This document shows, piece after piece, positions 34,322-42,985 of a DNA stretch of 64,000 bases. Location: positions 25,345 through 89,344 of the forward strand of contig JBMNMN010000003.1 in the NCBI GenBank assembly GCA_050953365.1. Direction: 5' to 3'. The notes below the pieces were generated by a model. It did not search any database. It had not been told where the DNA came from and worked only from the letters and a program-made list of their open reading frames with translations. The translations under genes and the position numbers were made by a program. The stretch is from UBA1426 sp050953365 (GTDB taxonomy: Bacteria; Bacillota; Clostridia; Peptostreptococcales; Anaerovoracaceae). Every line of letters begins with the position of its first letter. Position 1 is the stretch's first letter.

Positions 34322-35836
34322 CTATTTGTCATCACCTACTGCAACTTCTCCCTTTTCGTTGACGCCGATGACTTTTTCGCCCGCATCGCGCAGGGCTTTA
34401 ACATAGGCTATCGTATCCGCCTCCAGTATTTCCCCGGGGCAGACAAGGGGGATCCCCGGTGGATAGGGGATAATCGACGATGCGCAGATTTTTCCCTCCG
34501 CTTCGGCCAGAGGTATGCGCTTTCGGTTTTTCGGTATATCGAAGAGCTGCGCCTTTTTTGGGGTCGGCGGAAGCGAAGCGAGGGAATGGGGCAGGGAAGA
34601 TGAGGAACCGGAAATAAATGCATCCTTTCCGCCGGAGGCGGATGCAGAGGAGGTCTCAAGCTGTTGCAGCCTCTCTTGTGTGATCTGTTTCAATGCGTCG
34701 AGAAGCCTTTCATAATCCTTTCTTGTATTTCCTATTCCCGTCATCAGCATCAAAATATTTCCCGTGGTGAGTTCCGGAAAAATACCGCGGGCCATAAGGG
34801 CTTCTTCCAATTGGGCTGCTGTCATGGCAAGGCCGCTTGAATCGATGTTGATTTTGCTTCGGTCGAAATTCTTCAAATCTGTGAGAAAATTTAAACCGCA
34901 CCGACGCGACTCCGAAGAATCGTACGGAATGCTGAGCTTGGCGGTTTCTTCATAGAAATAATCCAGATTTTCAGCCCATTCTTTCATAAGGGTTGGCCCG
35001 TGAAAATCTAAGATAGACGCGTTTATATCCAGCGATGCCATCAGCAGATAAGAAGGGCTTGTGCTCTGAATGGCCTGCAGTTTGTCTTCCAATACGTACC
35101 GGTCTACCCGGTCAGAATTTAAGTTCAGCACGGCACTTTGGGTAAAAGAGGCCAATGTTTTATGTATGCTGTTGATTGTAATATCCGCGCCGGCCTCCTC
35201 CGCCGCAAGAGGCATGTCTTTTTCAAAGAATTTAAGGTGGGCGCCGTGCGCCTGGTCTACAATAAGCACTTTATCGTATCTGTGTACCACTTCCGCAATG
35301 GCGGCAATATCGCTGCACACTCCGTAATAGTTGGGACTGGGCAGTATAACGGCTGCGGCGTCGGGGTTTTCCCGAAGGCATTTCTCGATTTCTTCACTGG
35401 TTATTTCTCCTGAAATTCCGTATTCGGGGATCAGATCCGGATAGGCATAGACAGGCCGGATGCCTCCCAATGTCAGCGCGTTGAACACGGACTTATGGCA
35501 GTTTCTTGCGAGAATCAACTGACCGCCCACAGGAACGGCAGCCAGAATGGATGCGATAATGCCGCCGCTGGTGCCGTTGATCAGCAGGTAAGAATGCGAA
35601 ACATCATATAATTCTCTGTATTTATCCTGAACGGCTTTTATGATTCCTTCAGCCTGAAAGAGGTTGTCGGCTCCGGGAATCTCGGTAATGTCGCAATCCA
35701 TGATTTTGTTCAAGAATTCGCCGTAGCCCAGTCTTTTATAAATTCCAGATCCCTTATGTCCGGGCATATGAAAGGACACAGCGCCACTGTCCGCATGCCG
35801 CAGCAAAAACTCCGTAATACGTAGATCTTTTTTCAT
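34322..35836 (-). CDS. Orn/Lys/Arg decarboxylase family protein (short form)
   Basis: 504 residues from ATG 35836 (GGAGG 7 bases upstream). Fold type I PLP decarboxylase without the wing domain of E. coli enzymes, like Bacillus SpeA/YaaO. Motifs: VSFHMPGHKGSGIYKRLGYG, NGTSGGIIASILA, VDQAHGAHLKFF, and the Schiff-base Lys in INSIHKTLASFTQSAVL (~230). A Ser/Pro-rich insert lies at ~405-430. It probably makes agmatine, cadaverine or putrescine; residues visible do not decide which. A polyamine product would fit the putrescine aminotransferase at the end of the window. Confidence 0.85.
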   Translation of the reverse strand: MKKDLRITEFLLRHADSGAVSFHMPGHKGSGIYKRLGYGEFLNKIMDCDITEIPGADNLFQAEGIIKAVQDKYRELYDVSHSYLLINGTSGGIIASILAAVPVGGQLILARNCHKSVFNALTLGGIRPVYAYPDLIPEYGISGEITSEEIEKCLRENPDAAAVILPSPNYYGVCSDIAAIAEVVHRYDKVLIVDQAHGAHLKFFEKDMPLAAEEAGADITINSIHKTLASFTQSAVLNLNSDRVDRYVLEDKLQAIQSTSPSYLLMASLDINASILDFHGPTLMKEWAENLDYFYEETAKLSIPYDSSESRRCGLNFLTDLKNFDRSKINIDSSGLAMTAAQLEEALMARGIFPELTTGNILMLMTGIGNTRKDYERLLDALKQITQERLQQLETSSASASGGKDAFISGSSSSLPHSLASLPPTPKKAQLFDIPKNRKRIPLAEAEGKICASSIIPYPPGIPLVCPGEILEADTIAYVKALRDAGEKVIGVNEKGEVAVGDDK

Positions 35837-35951
35837 TTGCCAGCCTCCGTTTCTGTGGGAATATGCCGTTTTCATCATTATATGTGACCTTAGGGAGAAT
35901 TACAATGAGTCAAGTCGTATCCGTTGTCTGACACTTTTTACAAGATGCTTG

Positions 35952-35980
35952 TTACAAATGCGTGTTTGTTGTGTTAAAAT
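35952..35980 (+). promoter_or_regulatory. Promoter of Nim-like flavoprotein gene
   Basis: TTACAA (35952-35957), 17-bp spacer, TAAAAT (35975-35980), 48 bases before the start codon. Confidence 0.6.
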
Positions 35981-36027
35981 TAGTCAGCGGTTTTTCGTTA
36001 TTGCAGACAGAATGTGAGGTGGAAATC

Positions 36028-36504
36028 ATGTTCAGAGAGATGAGAAGAAAAAAACAATTATTGTCAAATGAGGAGTGCGTTGAGATTCTGAAATCCTGCT
36101 CTACGGGAATTCTGGCTGTGAACGGCGACGACGGCTACCCCTATACGGTCCCACTTAACTATACCTATGAGGACGGAAAATTGTCTTTTCATTGTGCTGT
36201 AGAGGGGCACAAAATGGACGCGATCAAAAGAGACGACAAGGTGTCCTTCTGCGTGATCGAAATGGACAAAGTGGTTCCGCAGACCTTTTCCACCGATTAT
36301 CGCAGCGTTGTCGTGTTCGGGAGAGCCAGGGTAATCACCGAAGACAATGAACGGCGGGTGGTACTGGAAAAATTGATTGACAAGTATTCCGCCGGCTATG
36401 AAGAGGAAGGACAGCGGGAGATCGAGAAAGATTGGAACCGGGTGGCGCTGGTAGAAATAAACATCGAGCACATGACGGGGAAAAAATCTTCAAGTTTTGT
36501 ATAG
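36028..36504 (+). CDS. Pyridoxamine 5'-phosphate oxidase-like flavoprotein (NimA type)
   Basis: 158 residues from ATG 36028 (GAGGTGG upstream). Split-barrel flavin-binding fold: MRRKKQLLSNEECVEIL, GILAVNGDDGYPYTVPLNYT, LSFHCAVEGHKMDAIKRDDK and FCVIE. Resembles 5-nitroimidazole-resistance-type and general FMN-binding proteins of anaerobes. Reductase activity on nitro compounds is possible but not shown. Confidence 0.82.
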   Translation: MFREMRRKKQLLSNEECVEILKSCSTGILAVNGDDGYPYTVPLNYTYEDGKLSFHCAVEGHKMDAIKRDDKVSFCVIEMDKVVPQTFSTDYRSVVVFGRARVITEDNERRVVLEKLIDKYSAGYEEEGQREIEKDWNRVALVEINIEHMTGKKSSSFV

Positions 36505-36559
36505 TGTAGTGGTGTATTCGTAGTACACACGCTGGAAATTGCATACTTAAGTATTAATA

Positions 36560-36592
36560 AAGGTGGTGTTGAAAGTAACACCACCTTTTCAT
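36560..36592. terminator. Bidirectional terminator
   Basis: AAGGTGGTGTT pairs with AACACCACCTT (36560-36587) with loop GAAAGT, followed by TTCATT; it serves the convergent flavoprotein gene and coaBC. Confidence 0.85.
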
Positions 36593-36610
36593 TGTTCGGA
36601 ACTGATAGGA

Positions 36611-37807
36611 TCATTTTCCTCGATGCGTCATAATGGCGTCGAGAATTCGATTGGCTGCCTCTTCTTTTGTGAGCAGAGGGAGTTGGATTTCATCGTCGGC
36701 AGTAATCAGGGTTATCCTATTTGTGTCCACGGCAAATCCTGCGCCTTCCTCTTTAAGGTTATTGCAGGCAATCATATCCACCTTTTTGGCCATCAACTTC
36801 TTTCTGGAGTTTTCAACAAGGTTCTGGGTCTCCATGGAAAAACCGCAGAGAAACTGTCCTTCCCGGCGATGTTCGCCGAGATACTTGAGGATGTCCACCG
36901 TAGGCGCTAAGGAAATCGCAGGATCTTCCCCGCCTTTTTTTATTTTTTCGGTGGCAATTTCCACGGGACGGTAGTCTGCTACGGCAGCCGCTTTGATTAT
37001 TATGTCCTGATCGTCGCTCCGGGAAGTTACCGCTTCAAACATATCCTGAGCAGACATTACGTTTATTACATCCATATAGAGCGGCGGAGTCAGGGACGTT
37101 TTACCGCTGACCAAGGTGACTCGCGCTCCACGCTGCGAGGCGGCTTTCGCAATGGCGTATCCCATTTTCCCCGAGGAATGGTTCGTAATGTAGCGCACCG
37201 GGTCGATGGCTTCGATGGTCGGCCCCGCCGTAACCAGAACGTTTAAGCCTTTCATGTCCTTTTCGTGAGCCAACTCCATGAGAATGACTTCCAGCAGCAG
37301 CTCCGGTTCGGGCATTTTGCCTACTCCAATGTCACCGCAAGCGAGCCAGCCGGAGGCAGGGGAAACGACTTCCCAGCCGAAATCCCTTAACTTGTTGAGG
37401 TTTTCTTGTGTCACGGGGTTTTCGTACATAGCCGTGTTCATTGCAGGAGCAAGGATCTTTTTGCAGCGGCAGGCCAGAACCGTGGTGGTGAGCATGTCGT
37501 CGGCAATACCGTTGGCCAGCTTGGCGGCCGCATTGGCCGTGGCAGGAGCAACAACCACCAGATCGGCCCGCTTCGCCAGAGCAATATGTTCTGTGTTGTA
37601 TTGAAAATTCCGGTCAAAGGTATCTACAGGCACTTTGTTGTTAGTAAGGGTTTCAAAGGTGAGAGGGGATATAAACTCCGTCGCATTGGGGGTCATGAGA
37701 ACGTGCACGTCACAATGCTGCTTCACCAGTAAGGATGCGAGGGCAGCGGCTTTGTACGCGGCAATGCTGCCGGTAACGCCTAAGAGTACGGTTTTTCCTT
37801 TAAGCAT
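36611..37807 (-). CDS. coaBC: Bifunctional phosphopantothenoylcysteine decarboxylase/phosphopantothenate-cysteine ligase
   Basis: 398 residues. CoaC half (1-180): LLGVTGSIAAYKAAALASLL, catalytic His in NTEHIALAKRAD, PAMNTAMYENP, and the Cys of GWLACGDIGVGKMPEP. CoaB half (190-398): VLVTAGPTIEAIDPVRYITN, SSGKMGYAIAKAA and KKVDMIACNN. Catalyses two successive steps of coenzyme A synthesis. Divergent from coaX, another CoA gene, across 348 bp. Confidence 0.96.
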   Translation of the reverse strand: MLKGKTVLLGVTGSIAAYKAAALASLLVKQHCDVHVLMTPNATEFISPLTFETLTNNKVPVDTFDRNFQYNTEHIALAKRADLVVVAPATANAAAKLANGIADDMLTTTVLACRCKKILAPAMNTAMYENPVTQENLNKLRDFGWEVVSPASGWLACGDIGVGKMPEPELLLEVILMELAHEKDMKGLNVLVTAGPTIEAIDPVRYITNHSSGKMGYAIAKAASQRGARVTLVSGKTSLTPPLYMDVINVMSAQDMFEAVTSRSDDQDIIIKAAAVADYRPVEIATEKIKKGGEDPAISLAPTVDILKYLGEHRREGQFLCGFSMETQNLVENSRKKLMAKKVDMIACNNLKEEGAGFAVDTNRITLITADDEIQLPLLTKEEAANRILDAIMTHRGK

Positions 37808-38038
37808 TTCGTTGTTTCCTCTTTTGTTTTATTGATGTACCCATACAAATCATTATGCCCGCCCGGGTACATCGGGTGAGATGTATCGGAATAGTCATCC
37901 GCTTAGCCGCGGTTTTGGGTATGTTTAATACTATTATGTTAGCTTACATTGTTAATTATATCAAACCCACAAAATCCAGTAAATGGTTTACTTACAAAAG
38001 ACACTGCATGCGCGACAAAGGAATTTTAATATTTTTGT

Positions 38039-38067
38039 TTGCAATTTGGAGTCATTTTTTTTATAAT
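38039..38067 (+). promoter_or_regulatory. Promoter of coaX
   Basis: TTGCAA (38039-38044), 17-bp spacer, TATAAT (38062-38067). The rest of the 348-bp coaBC-coaX interval shows no gene or structured element that I recognise. Confidence 0.65.
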
Positions 38068-38155
38068 TGACCGGACAGAATAAGGGGAATAAGTAAGTAT
38101 TAGGGACTGGAAAGAATACCGGAATGCATCTTACCTTAATAAAAGGAGATAAATT

Positions 38156-38935
38156 ATGATCATTGCAATTGACGCAGGAAACACCAATATCGTTATAGGT
38201 TGCCTGGAAAAGGATCAGATTTTCTTTACTGCACGTATCAGCACGGATCGGGTAAAGACAGAAGATGAGTATGCTGTTACGCTCATGAATTTGTTCCAGA
38301 TTAACGGAATTTCCCCTAAAGAAGTGGAGGGAGGAATTATTGCCTCTGTGGTTCCGGAGTTAAACCAAGTACTTCAATTAGCTGTAAAAATGGTAATAGG
38401 GAAGATACCGATGCTGGTCTCGCTGGATCTTGATACGGGATTGAAAATTGAAATGGACACGCCTAACAGCCTTGGCGCCGACTTAGTAGTAGACGCGGTG
38501 GCTGCCATAGCCAAATACCCGAAACCTATCATGATCTTCGATATGGGGACGGCAACTACCCTTTCCGTCATCGATGAAAACGGAACCTATATCGGCGGCA
38601 TGATAATGCCCGGGCTTCGCCTTGGTGTGGATGCTCTTGCCGCCCGCACATCCAAGCTGCCGCGAGTCAGTCTGGAGGCGCCGGAGCAGCTTATCGGAAA
38701 AAATACGGTGGATTGCATAAAAGCGGGAGCGATTTTCGGACATGCAGGAATGCTGGACGGTCTGATTGACCGGGTGGCTGAAGAACTTGGGAAAATGCCT
38801 ACCGTAATCGCTACCGGTGGACTGATAGGCGAGATCGTTCCCCATTGCAAGAGAAAGCTTATCTATGACAAGCATCTGATGCTGTGGGGTTTGCAGATCC
38901 TTTATGAGAGAAATAAGGATAAGCATACGTCGTAG
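38156..38935 (+). CDS. coaX: Type III pantothenate kinase
   Basis: 259 residues. ASKHA-fold kinase: IIAIDAGNTNIVIG (phosphate loop 1), IASVVPELN, GADLVVDAVAA, FDMGTATTLSVID (phosphate loop 2), GGMIMPGLRLGVDALAARTSKLP and VIATGGLIGEI. Phosphorylates pantothenate at the first step of CoA synthesis; type III enzymes need a monovalent cation and are not feedback inhibited by CoA. It ends 2 bp from the convergent HD-GYP gene. Confidence 0.96.
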   Translation: MIIAIDAGNTNIVIGCLEKDQIFFTARISTDRVKTEDEYAVTLMNLFQINGISPKEVEGGIIASVVPELNQVLQLAVKMVIGKIPMLVSLDLDTGLKIEMDTPNSLGADLVVDAVAAIAKYPKPIMIFDMGTATTLSVIDENGTYIGGMIMPGLRLGVDALAARTSKLPRVSLEAPEQLIGKNTVDCIKAGAIFGHAGMLDGLIDRVAEELGKMPTVIATGGLIGEIVPHCKRKLIYDKHLMLWGLQILYERNKDKHTS

Positions 38936-38937
38936 CG

Positions 38938-39840
38938 TTATGTGGTAGCATCATAAAGAGCTCTAAACTCATCCTGGTATTTTACAAAGATGTCTACGAG
39001 CAGTGGATCGAAATGCGTTCCTCTGCCTTCTTGAATGATAGCAATGCTTTTTTCGTGGGAAAAGCTGTCTTTGTAGCTTCGCTTGCTTCGGAGCGCATCG
39101 TAGACATCAACGATAGCCATAATCCTTGCAGAAAGTGGGATGTCCGTACCCGATAAACCCTTTGGGTACCCGGTACCATCCCATTTTTCATGGTGTCCTT
39201 TGGCAATTTCAAGTCCCATTTTTAAAAAAGAATTGCCCTCATACTGGTAGGCAACATCCTCCAAAGTCTTCGCACCGATCTCTGCATGGTTCTTCATGAT
39301 CTGATATTCTTCAGGGGTTAATTTCCCCGGCTTCTGTAAAATGGCATCGGGAATGCCTACTTTCCCGATATCATGGAGAGGACTGGAACGATAGATATTT
39401 TCAATGTATTCATCATCGATGACATCTGCATATTCCGGGAGTTGCCTGAGTTTCTGGGCGAGGAGCCGACAAAACTGCGCGGTTCGCTCGATATGAGCTC
39501 CCGTGTCACCGTCACGAGATTCCGCCAATTTGACGAGAGCGTAGATGGTGGCTATTTGAGAGTCGGAGATCTCACGAACCTTTGCATCCACCAGTTCCTC
39601 TAACTGCTCGTTGTACTTTTTGAGTTCCAGTTCTCGCTGCGCAATGATGCGATTGCTTTCCTCAAGGTTGCGGGAAAGCTCTGTATATTTGTACATCATG
39701 TCGGACATCAAATTATTTTGAAGCTGAAGGTCCACTTTGTCTGCAAAATCGTTGAGCAGGAGTTGTGTGGCATTCACCAGTTCCGGTGTGACAATTTCAC
39801 ATTCTAATTGGGAACATAAGGTTTTTATCGCTTTGTTCAT
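38938..39840 (-). CDS. HD-GYP domain protein
   Basis: 300 residues. The N-terminal ~110 residues form a helical, probably coiled-coil region (LEESNRIIAQRELELKKYNE). The HD-GYP domain follows: ALVKLAESRDGDTGAHIERT, LHDIGKVGIPD (HD pair), GHHEKWDGTGYPKGLSG (the GYP motif) and IVDVYDALRSKRSY. Active HD-GYP enzymes hydrolyse cyclic di-GMP. Its start overlaps the stop of the MBL/diiron gene by 4 bp, so the two are co-translated and probably work as sensor and output. Confidence 0.9.
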   Translation of the reverse strand: MNKAIKTLCSQLECEIVTPELVNATQLLLNDFADKVDLQLQNNLMSDMMYKYTELSRNLEESNRIIAQRELELKKYNEQLEELVDAKVREISDSQIATIYALVKLAESRDGDTGAHIERTAQFCRLLAQKLRQLPEYADVIDDEYIENIYRSSPLHDIGKVGIPDAILQKPGKLTPEEYQIMKNHAEIGAKTLEDVAYQYEGNSFLKMGLEIAKGHHEKWDGTGYPKGLSGTDIPLSARIMAIVDVYDALRSKRSYKDSFSHEKSIAIIQEGRGTHFDPLLVDIFVKYQDEFRALYDATT

Positions 39841-40688
39841 TTAGTTTCCTCCTGCAGCTTCTTATGCATATAGTAATCGAAACCCACATGCTCTAGTTTT
39901 TTCAGATGCTGTATAACAGTTTTCATTTGCTCCGGCGAATCGATGAGGCTTCCGTGTTGCGGCGCCAGCAAAGCAACCTCTCTGGATTCGACCTGTTCCA
40001 GGGCATATCGAAGGGATGCTGCAGAGTTCATGACTCGCTGATGGAAAGCAAGAATCCCGTTTATCGGGCATCTTCGGCTATGTACTTGGCAATTTCTTCG
40101 GGGGATGCAATTGCGGCATTCATCCGTATCCCGAAGGTAAAGATCCCAAATATTATCATAGCTTCCAAAGAGATCGCTGGAGAATAGAGTTTTAGTTTTG
40201 CAGTCGTAGGTCATAAAACTCCCCGGAGAATGAGCGTAGGGAATCATTATAAATTCCAACCGTCGACCATTTCCAAAGGTATAGGAGTAGTTCATGGTTT
40301 CAATACATAGTTTTTTTGACGCAGTAGAAAAAAAGTGAATGAATATATTGTTTTCTCTTTGAGAGATGATCTTCAAGTCCTTGTTGTCAATAACTGCCTC
40401 TAAGTGAGGCAGGTTTCCACATAAATCCGGATCGTAGTGTTGGTAGATGAGGCGTTTTATCTTGCTGGGGTTAAGGCCTGTCCGCAGGATTTTCATCATC
40501 ACCGTGCTGAAATCGCCCCGGCTGCCTCCGTCAATGAGTACGGCTTCGTCTCCGTCTATGATGAGATAAGGGTTGCAGCGCAGGCCCAGGGTGGTGTCAG
40601 CAAAGCCTACCCAGAATACGCCTTCGGCGATTTCTATGGGCTGTAAATAGTCCAAGTCTTTCCTATTCGTCTTGTCCTCAGTATGCAT
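39837..40688 (-). CDS. MBL-fold diiron (ODP/FprA-like) sensor protein
   Basis: 283 residues with GGGAGG 4 bases before the ATG. Metallo-beta-lactamase fold without a flavodoxin domain. YLIIDGDEAVLIDGGSRGDF opens the domain. The first metal motif is YQHYDPDLCGN, with Asp where flavodiiron proteins have Glu and Cys-Gly where the second His would be. PYAHSPGSFMTYD, LFSSDLFGSYD and LLAPQHGSLI supply further ligands. A Cys-rich insert (DECRNCIPRRNCQVHSRRCP) is unusual and could hold a metal. Stand-alone ODP proteins sense oxygen in anaerobes such as Treponema. Coupled translation to HD-GYP suggests oxygen or redox control of cyclic-di-GMP, an inference. Confidence 0.78.
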   Translation of the reverse strand: MHTEDKTNRKDLDYLQPIEIAEGVFWVGFADTTLGLRCNPYLIIDGDEAVLIDGGSRGDFSTVMMKILRTGLNPSKIKRLIYQHYDPDLCGNLPHLEAVIDNKDLKIISQRENNIFIHFFSTASKKLCIETMNYSYTFGNGRRLEFIMIPYAHSPGSFMTYDCKTKTLFSSDLFGSYDNIWDLYLRDTDECRNCIPRRNCQVHSRRCPINGILAFHQRVMNSAASLRYALEQVESREVALLAPQHGSLIDSPEQMKTVIQHLKKLEHVGFDYYMHKKLQEETK

Positions 40689-40866
40689 GGTTTCCTCCCT
40701 TGTTGTATTTTAAACTGCAGGAAGTGCAGTGAGATGGCCTCCTATATTTCGACAATTTTTGTCAATAGTTTAAGTATACTTGAATCCAAAAGCTCAGTAA
40801 ATAAGTTATTCCGCCAAATTCAATAAATGTGTTTCCCGGAAACTTCCGACTTTTTGTGAGCGCAAC

Positions 40867-40895
40867 TTGAATCAGAACAAGCGTTCTGATATTAT
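40867..40895 (+). promoter_or_regulatory. SOS (LexA) box inside dinB-1 promoter
   Basis: TTGAAT (40867-40872), 17-bp spacer, TATTAT (40890-40895). The spacer is the perfect dyad CAGAAC-AAGC-GTTCTG (40873-40888), a LexA-type box of the GAAC-N4-GTTC form. LexA would sit exactly between -35 and -10. Confidence 0.85.
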
Positions 40896-40922
40896 GTGAA
40901 TATAGAGGGAAGGGACAGAGCC

Positions 40923-42176
40923 ATGAGAAGCATTTTCCATATCGATGCGAATAGCGCTTATTTGAGCTGGACGGCTGTAGCCATGCTGGAGAAAGGGTAT
41001 CCTACGGACATCCGGGAAATCCCTGCCGTGATTGCGGGAGACCCGGAAAACCGTCATGGTATTATATTGGCCAAGTCGGTTCCGGCAAAAGCTTATGGAA
41101 TTCGCACGGCGGAGAGTCTCATGGAGGCCAGGAAAAAGTGTCCGGAGCTTCAGGTCTTTCCCCCGGATTACGATCTTTATATGAAATGCAGCGATGCCAT
41201 GTACGAGTTACTTTATCAATACTCTCCGCAAATCCAGCGGTACAGTGTGGATGAGTGCTTTATGGACTATACGCAGTCCGAAAAGAAGTTTGGGCCTCCC
41301 TTGCAAATTGCTTATGAAATAAAAGAACGGATGAAAAAGGAACTGGGCTTTACCGTAAACATCGGTCTTTCTTGCAACAAGCTCCTGGCAAAAATGGGGT
41401 CGGAACTAAAGAAACCGGATCAGATCCACACGCTTTATCCCGAAGAGATGGAAGAAAAAATGTGGCCTTTGCCCGTAAGTGAACTTTTCATGGTGGGAAG
41501 AGCCACCGCCGAAAAGCTTAGAAAAATTAACATCAACACCATCGGGGATCTTGCCCGTTCGGATCCTCATCACATAAAATCTCTGCTGAAGAGTCACGGA
41601 CTCTTAGTCTGGGGTTATGCCAACGGCATTGACAACTCCGAAGTGATTCCCAACAGCCAGATACTTCAAAAGGGAATCGGGAACAGCACGACGACAAAGT
41701 ACGATATTGACAATCGAGAGGAAGCCTGCAAGGTGCTTTTGGCATTGACGGAAAAGGTTGCAATGCGGCTTCGCAAGGCGAAGTGTACCGCTTCTCTCAT
41801 ATCCGTTTCCGTGAAAACCGACAGATTCATCCGTTACAGCCACCAGCTCCAGCTGCAGAACCCCATCGATGCCACCAGCGAAATTTATGACCATGTCTGC
41901 CGGCTCTTCGACGAATGCTGGAGAGGGGAGCCTTTGCGCCAGTTGGGTGTATCTGTTTCCAACCTGTCCAGACAGGAGGAAGATGTCCAGCTTTCACTCT
42001 TTGACAATGAAATTTCAGAGAAGAATCAAAAGCTGGATGAGGCGGTGGACAAGATACGGGAACGTTTTGGCGAAGACGCCATCACCAGGGGCGTTTTCAC
42101 CAACTCCGACTGCAGGCCCATCCAGGGCGGCACCTACGATGGGGACTATATCATGATGGGCGGATACAAGTCGTAA
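40923..42176 (+). CDS. dinB: DNA polymerase IV, copy 1
   Basis: 417 residues from ATG 40923; the GTG at 40896 abuts the -10 box and is too early. Y-family translesion polymerase: catalytic Asp in FHIDANSAYLSWTAV, Asp-Glu in YSVDECFMDYT, helix-hairpin-helix region around LMVGRATAEKLRKININTIG, and a little-finger domain to ~350. The C-terminal VQLSLFDNE segment is a probable beta-clamp-binding peptide (QLSLF). SOS-controlled through the box in its promoter. First gene of the first duplicated unit; about 27 amino-acid differences from copy 2 by eye. Confidence 0.93.
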   Translation: MRSIFHIDANSAYLSWTAVAMLEKGYPTDIREIPAVIAGDPENRHGIILAKSVPAKAYGIRTAESLMEARKKCPELQVFPPDYDLYMKCSDAMYELLYQYSPQIQRYSVDECFMDYTQSEKKFGPPLQIAYEIKERMKKELGFTVNIGLSCNKLLAKMGSELKKPDQIHTLYPEEMEEKMWPLPVSELFMVGRATAEKLRKININTIGDLARSDPHHIKSLLKSHGLLVWGYANGIDNSEVIPNSQILQKGIGNSTTTKYDIDNREEACKVLLALTEKVAMRLRKAKCTASLISVSVKTDRFIRYSHQLQLQNPIDATSEIYDHVCRLFDECWRGEPLRQLGVSVSNLSRQEEDVQLSLFDNEISEKNQKLDEAVDKIRERFGEDAITRGVFTNSDCRPIQGGTYDGDYIMMGGYKS

Positions 42177-42234
42177 AGTTCGCTATATTTTTAAATAATA
42201 CTGCTTTAAATAATGATTCTGCTTCATACTGTTG

Positions 42235-42259
42235 ACTCTGCTTTGGGCAGAGTTTTTTT
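42235..42259 (+). terminator. Terminator between dinB-1 and arsR-1
   Basis: ACTCTGC (42235-42241) pairs with GCAGAGT (42247-42253), followed by TTTTTT. Confidence 0.8.
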
Positions 42260-42281
42260 ATAAAAATCCGGTTGTTTATTA

Positions 42282-42344
42282 TTGACAAAGAAGAAGTGGC
42301 AGAATAAAATTAAAGCAACAAATGAATGATTGTTCAATTGTTCA
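42282..42344 (+). promoter_or_regulatory. Promoter and ArsR-type operator, metal unit 1
   Basis: TTGACA (42282-42287), 17-bp spacer, TAAAAT (42305-42310). Just downstream, TGAATGATTGTTCA, AT, TGTTCA (42323-42344) resembles the SmtB/CadC dyad, with TGAAC-type arms less perfect than in unit 2. Repressor binding there would block transcription start. Confidence 0.7.
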
Positions 42345-42365
42345 ATAGTACAAAGGAGGATGTTT

Positions 42366-42743
42366 ATGGCAAGGGATCTGCAGCCGGTTGAAAGATGCGA
42401 CTGCAACGTTATACATGAAGACGTTGTAGCTAAGGTCAGAGAACAAATGCCGGAGGAGGAAATCCTATATGACTTGGCGGAATTATTCAAAGTTTTCGGC
42501 GACTCCACGAGAATAAAGATCCTGTGGGCGCTGGACCAGGACGAAATGTGTGTCTGCGACATCGCTTATTTGCTGAACATGACCCAGTCCGCCATTTCAC
42601 ACCAGCTCAGAGTTTTGAAGCAGGCTCATCTGGTAAAAAGTCGAAGAGAAGGAAAGGTCGTATACTATTCACTGGCAGATGAACACGTTAAGCTTATTTT
42701 GGATCAGGGACTGATTCACATCACCGAGGAGGACATTTCATGA
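42366..42743 (+). CDS. ArsR/SmtB-family metal-responsive repressor, copy 1
   Basis: 125 residues from ATG 42366; the earlier ATG 42360 touches AGGAGG and is too close. Winged helix with CVCDIAYLLNMTQSAISHQL, then RVLKQAHLVKSRREGKVVYY. It has N-terminal Cys-x-Cys (ERCDCNVIH) and DEMCVCD in helix alpha3, the CadC-type soft-metal site, plus a C-terminal DEHVKLILDQGLIH with alpha5-type Zn ligands. It should release the promoter on binding Cd, Pb or Zn. Operon with HMA protein and P-ATPase, overlapping the next gene by 4 bp. Confidence 0.9.
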   Translation: MARDLQPVERCDCNVIHEDVVAKVREQMPEEEILYDLAELFKVFGDSTRIKILWALDQDEMCVCDIAYLLNMTQSAISHQLRVLKQAHLVKSRREGKVVYYSLADEHVKLILDQGLIHITEEDIS

Positions 42744-42961
42744 GCGGGACATTTCGATTGCAAGGTCTGGGCTGCGCAAACTGCGCCGCAAAAATGGAAA
42801 GGGCCATCAGCGCCTTGGATGGAGTAAGAAGCGCTTCCGTAAATTTCATTACCACAAAACTGGTCATCGAAGGTGAAGAGGAAAAATTGCAGGGAATCAT
42901 TGAAGCTGCCGAAAAGATTATTAAAAAGATCGAGCCTGATGTAGTAATGAAAAAAGCATGA
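42740..42961 (+). CDS. HMA-domain metallochaperone-like protein, copy 1
   Basis: 73 residues, a single heavy-metal-associated domain with metal site GLGCANCAAKMERAI (Cys-x-x-Cys) and ferredoxin-like fold spacing. It is the detached N-terminal metal-binding domain of the P-ATPase that follows; the ATPase itself starts directly with membrane helices. Confidence 0.9.
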   Translation: MSGTFRLQGLGCANCAAKMERAISALDGVRSASVNFITTKLVIEGEEEKLQGIIEAAEKIIKKIEPDVVMKKA

Positions 42962-42985
42962 CATGACAGAAGGAGTCGCAAAGAA

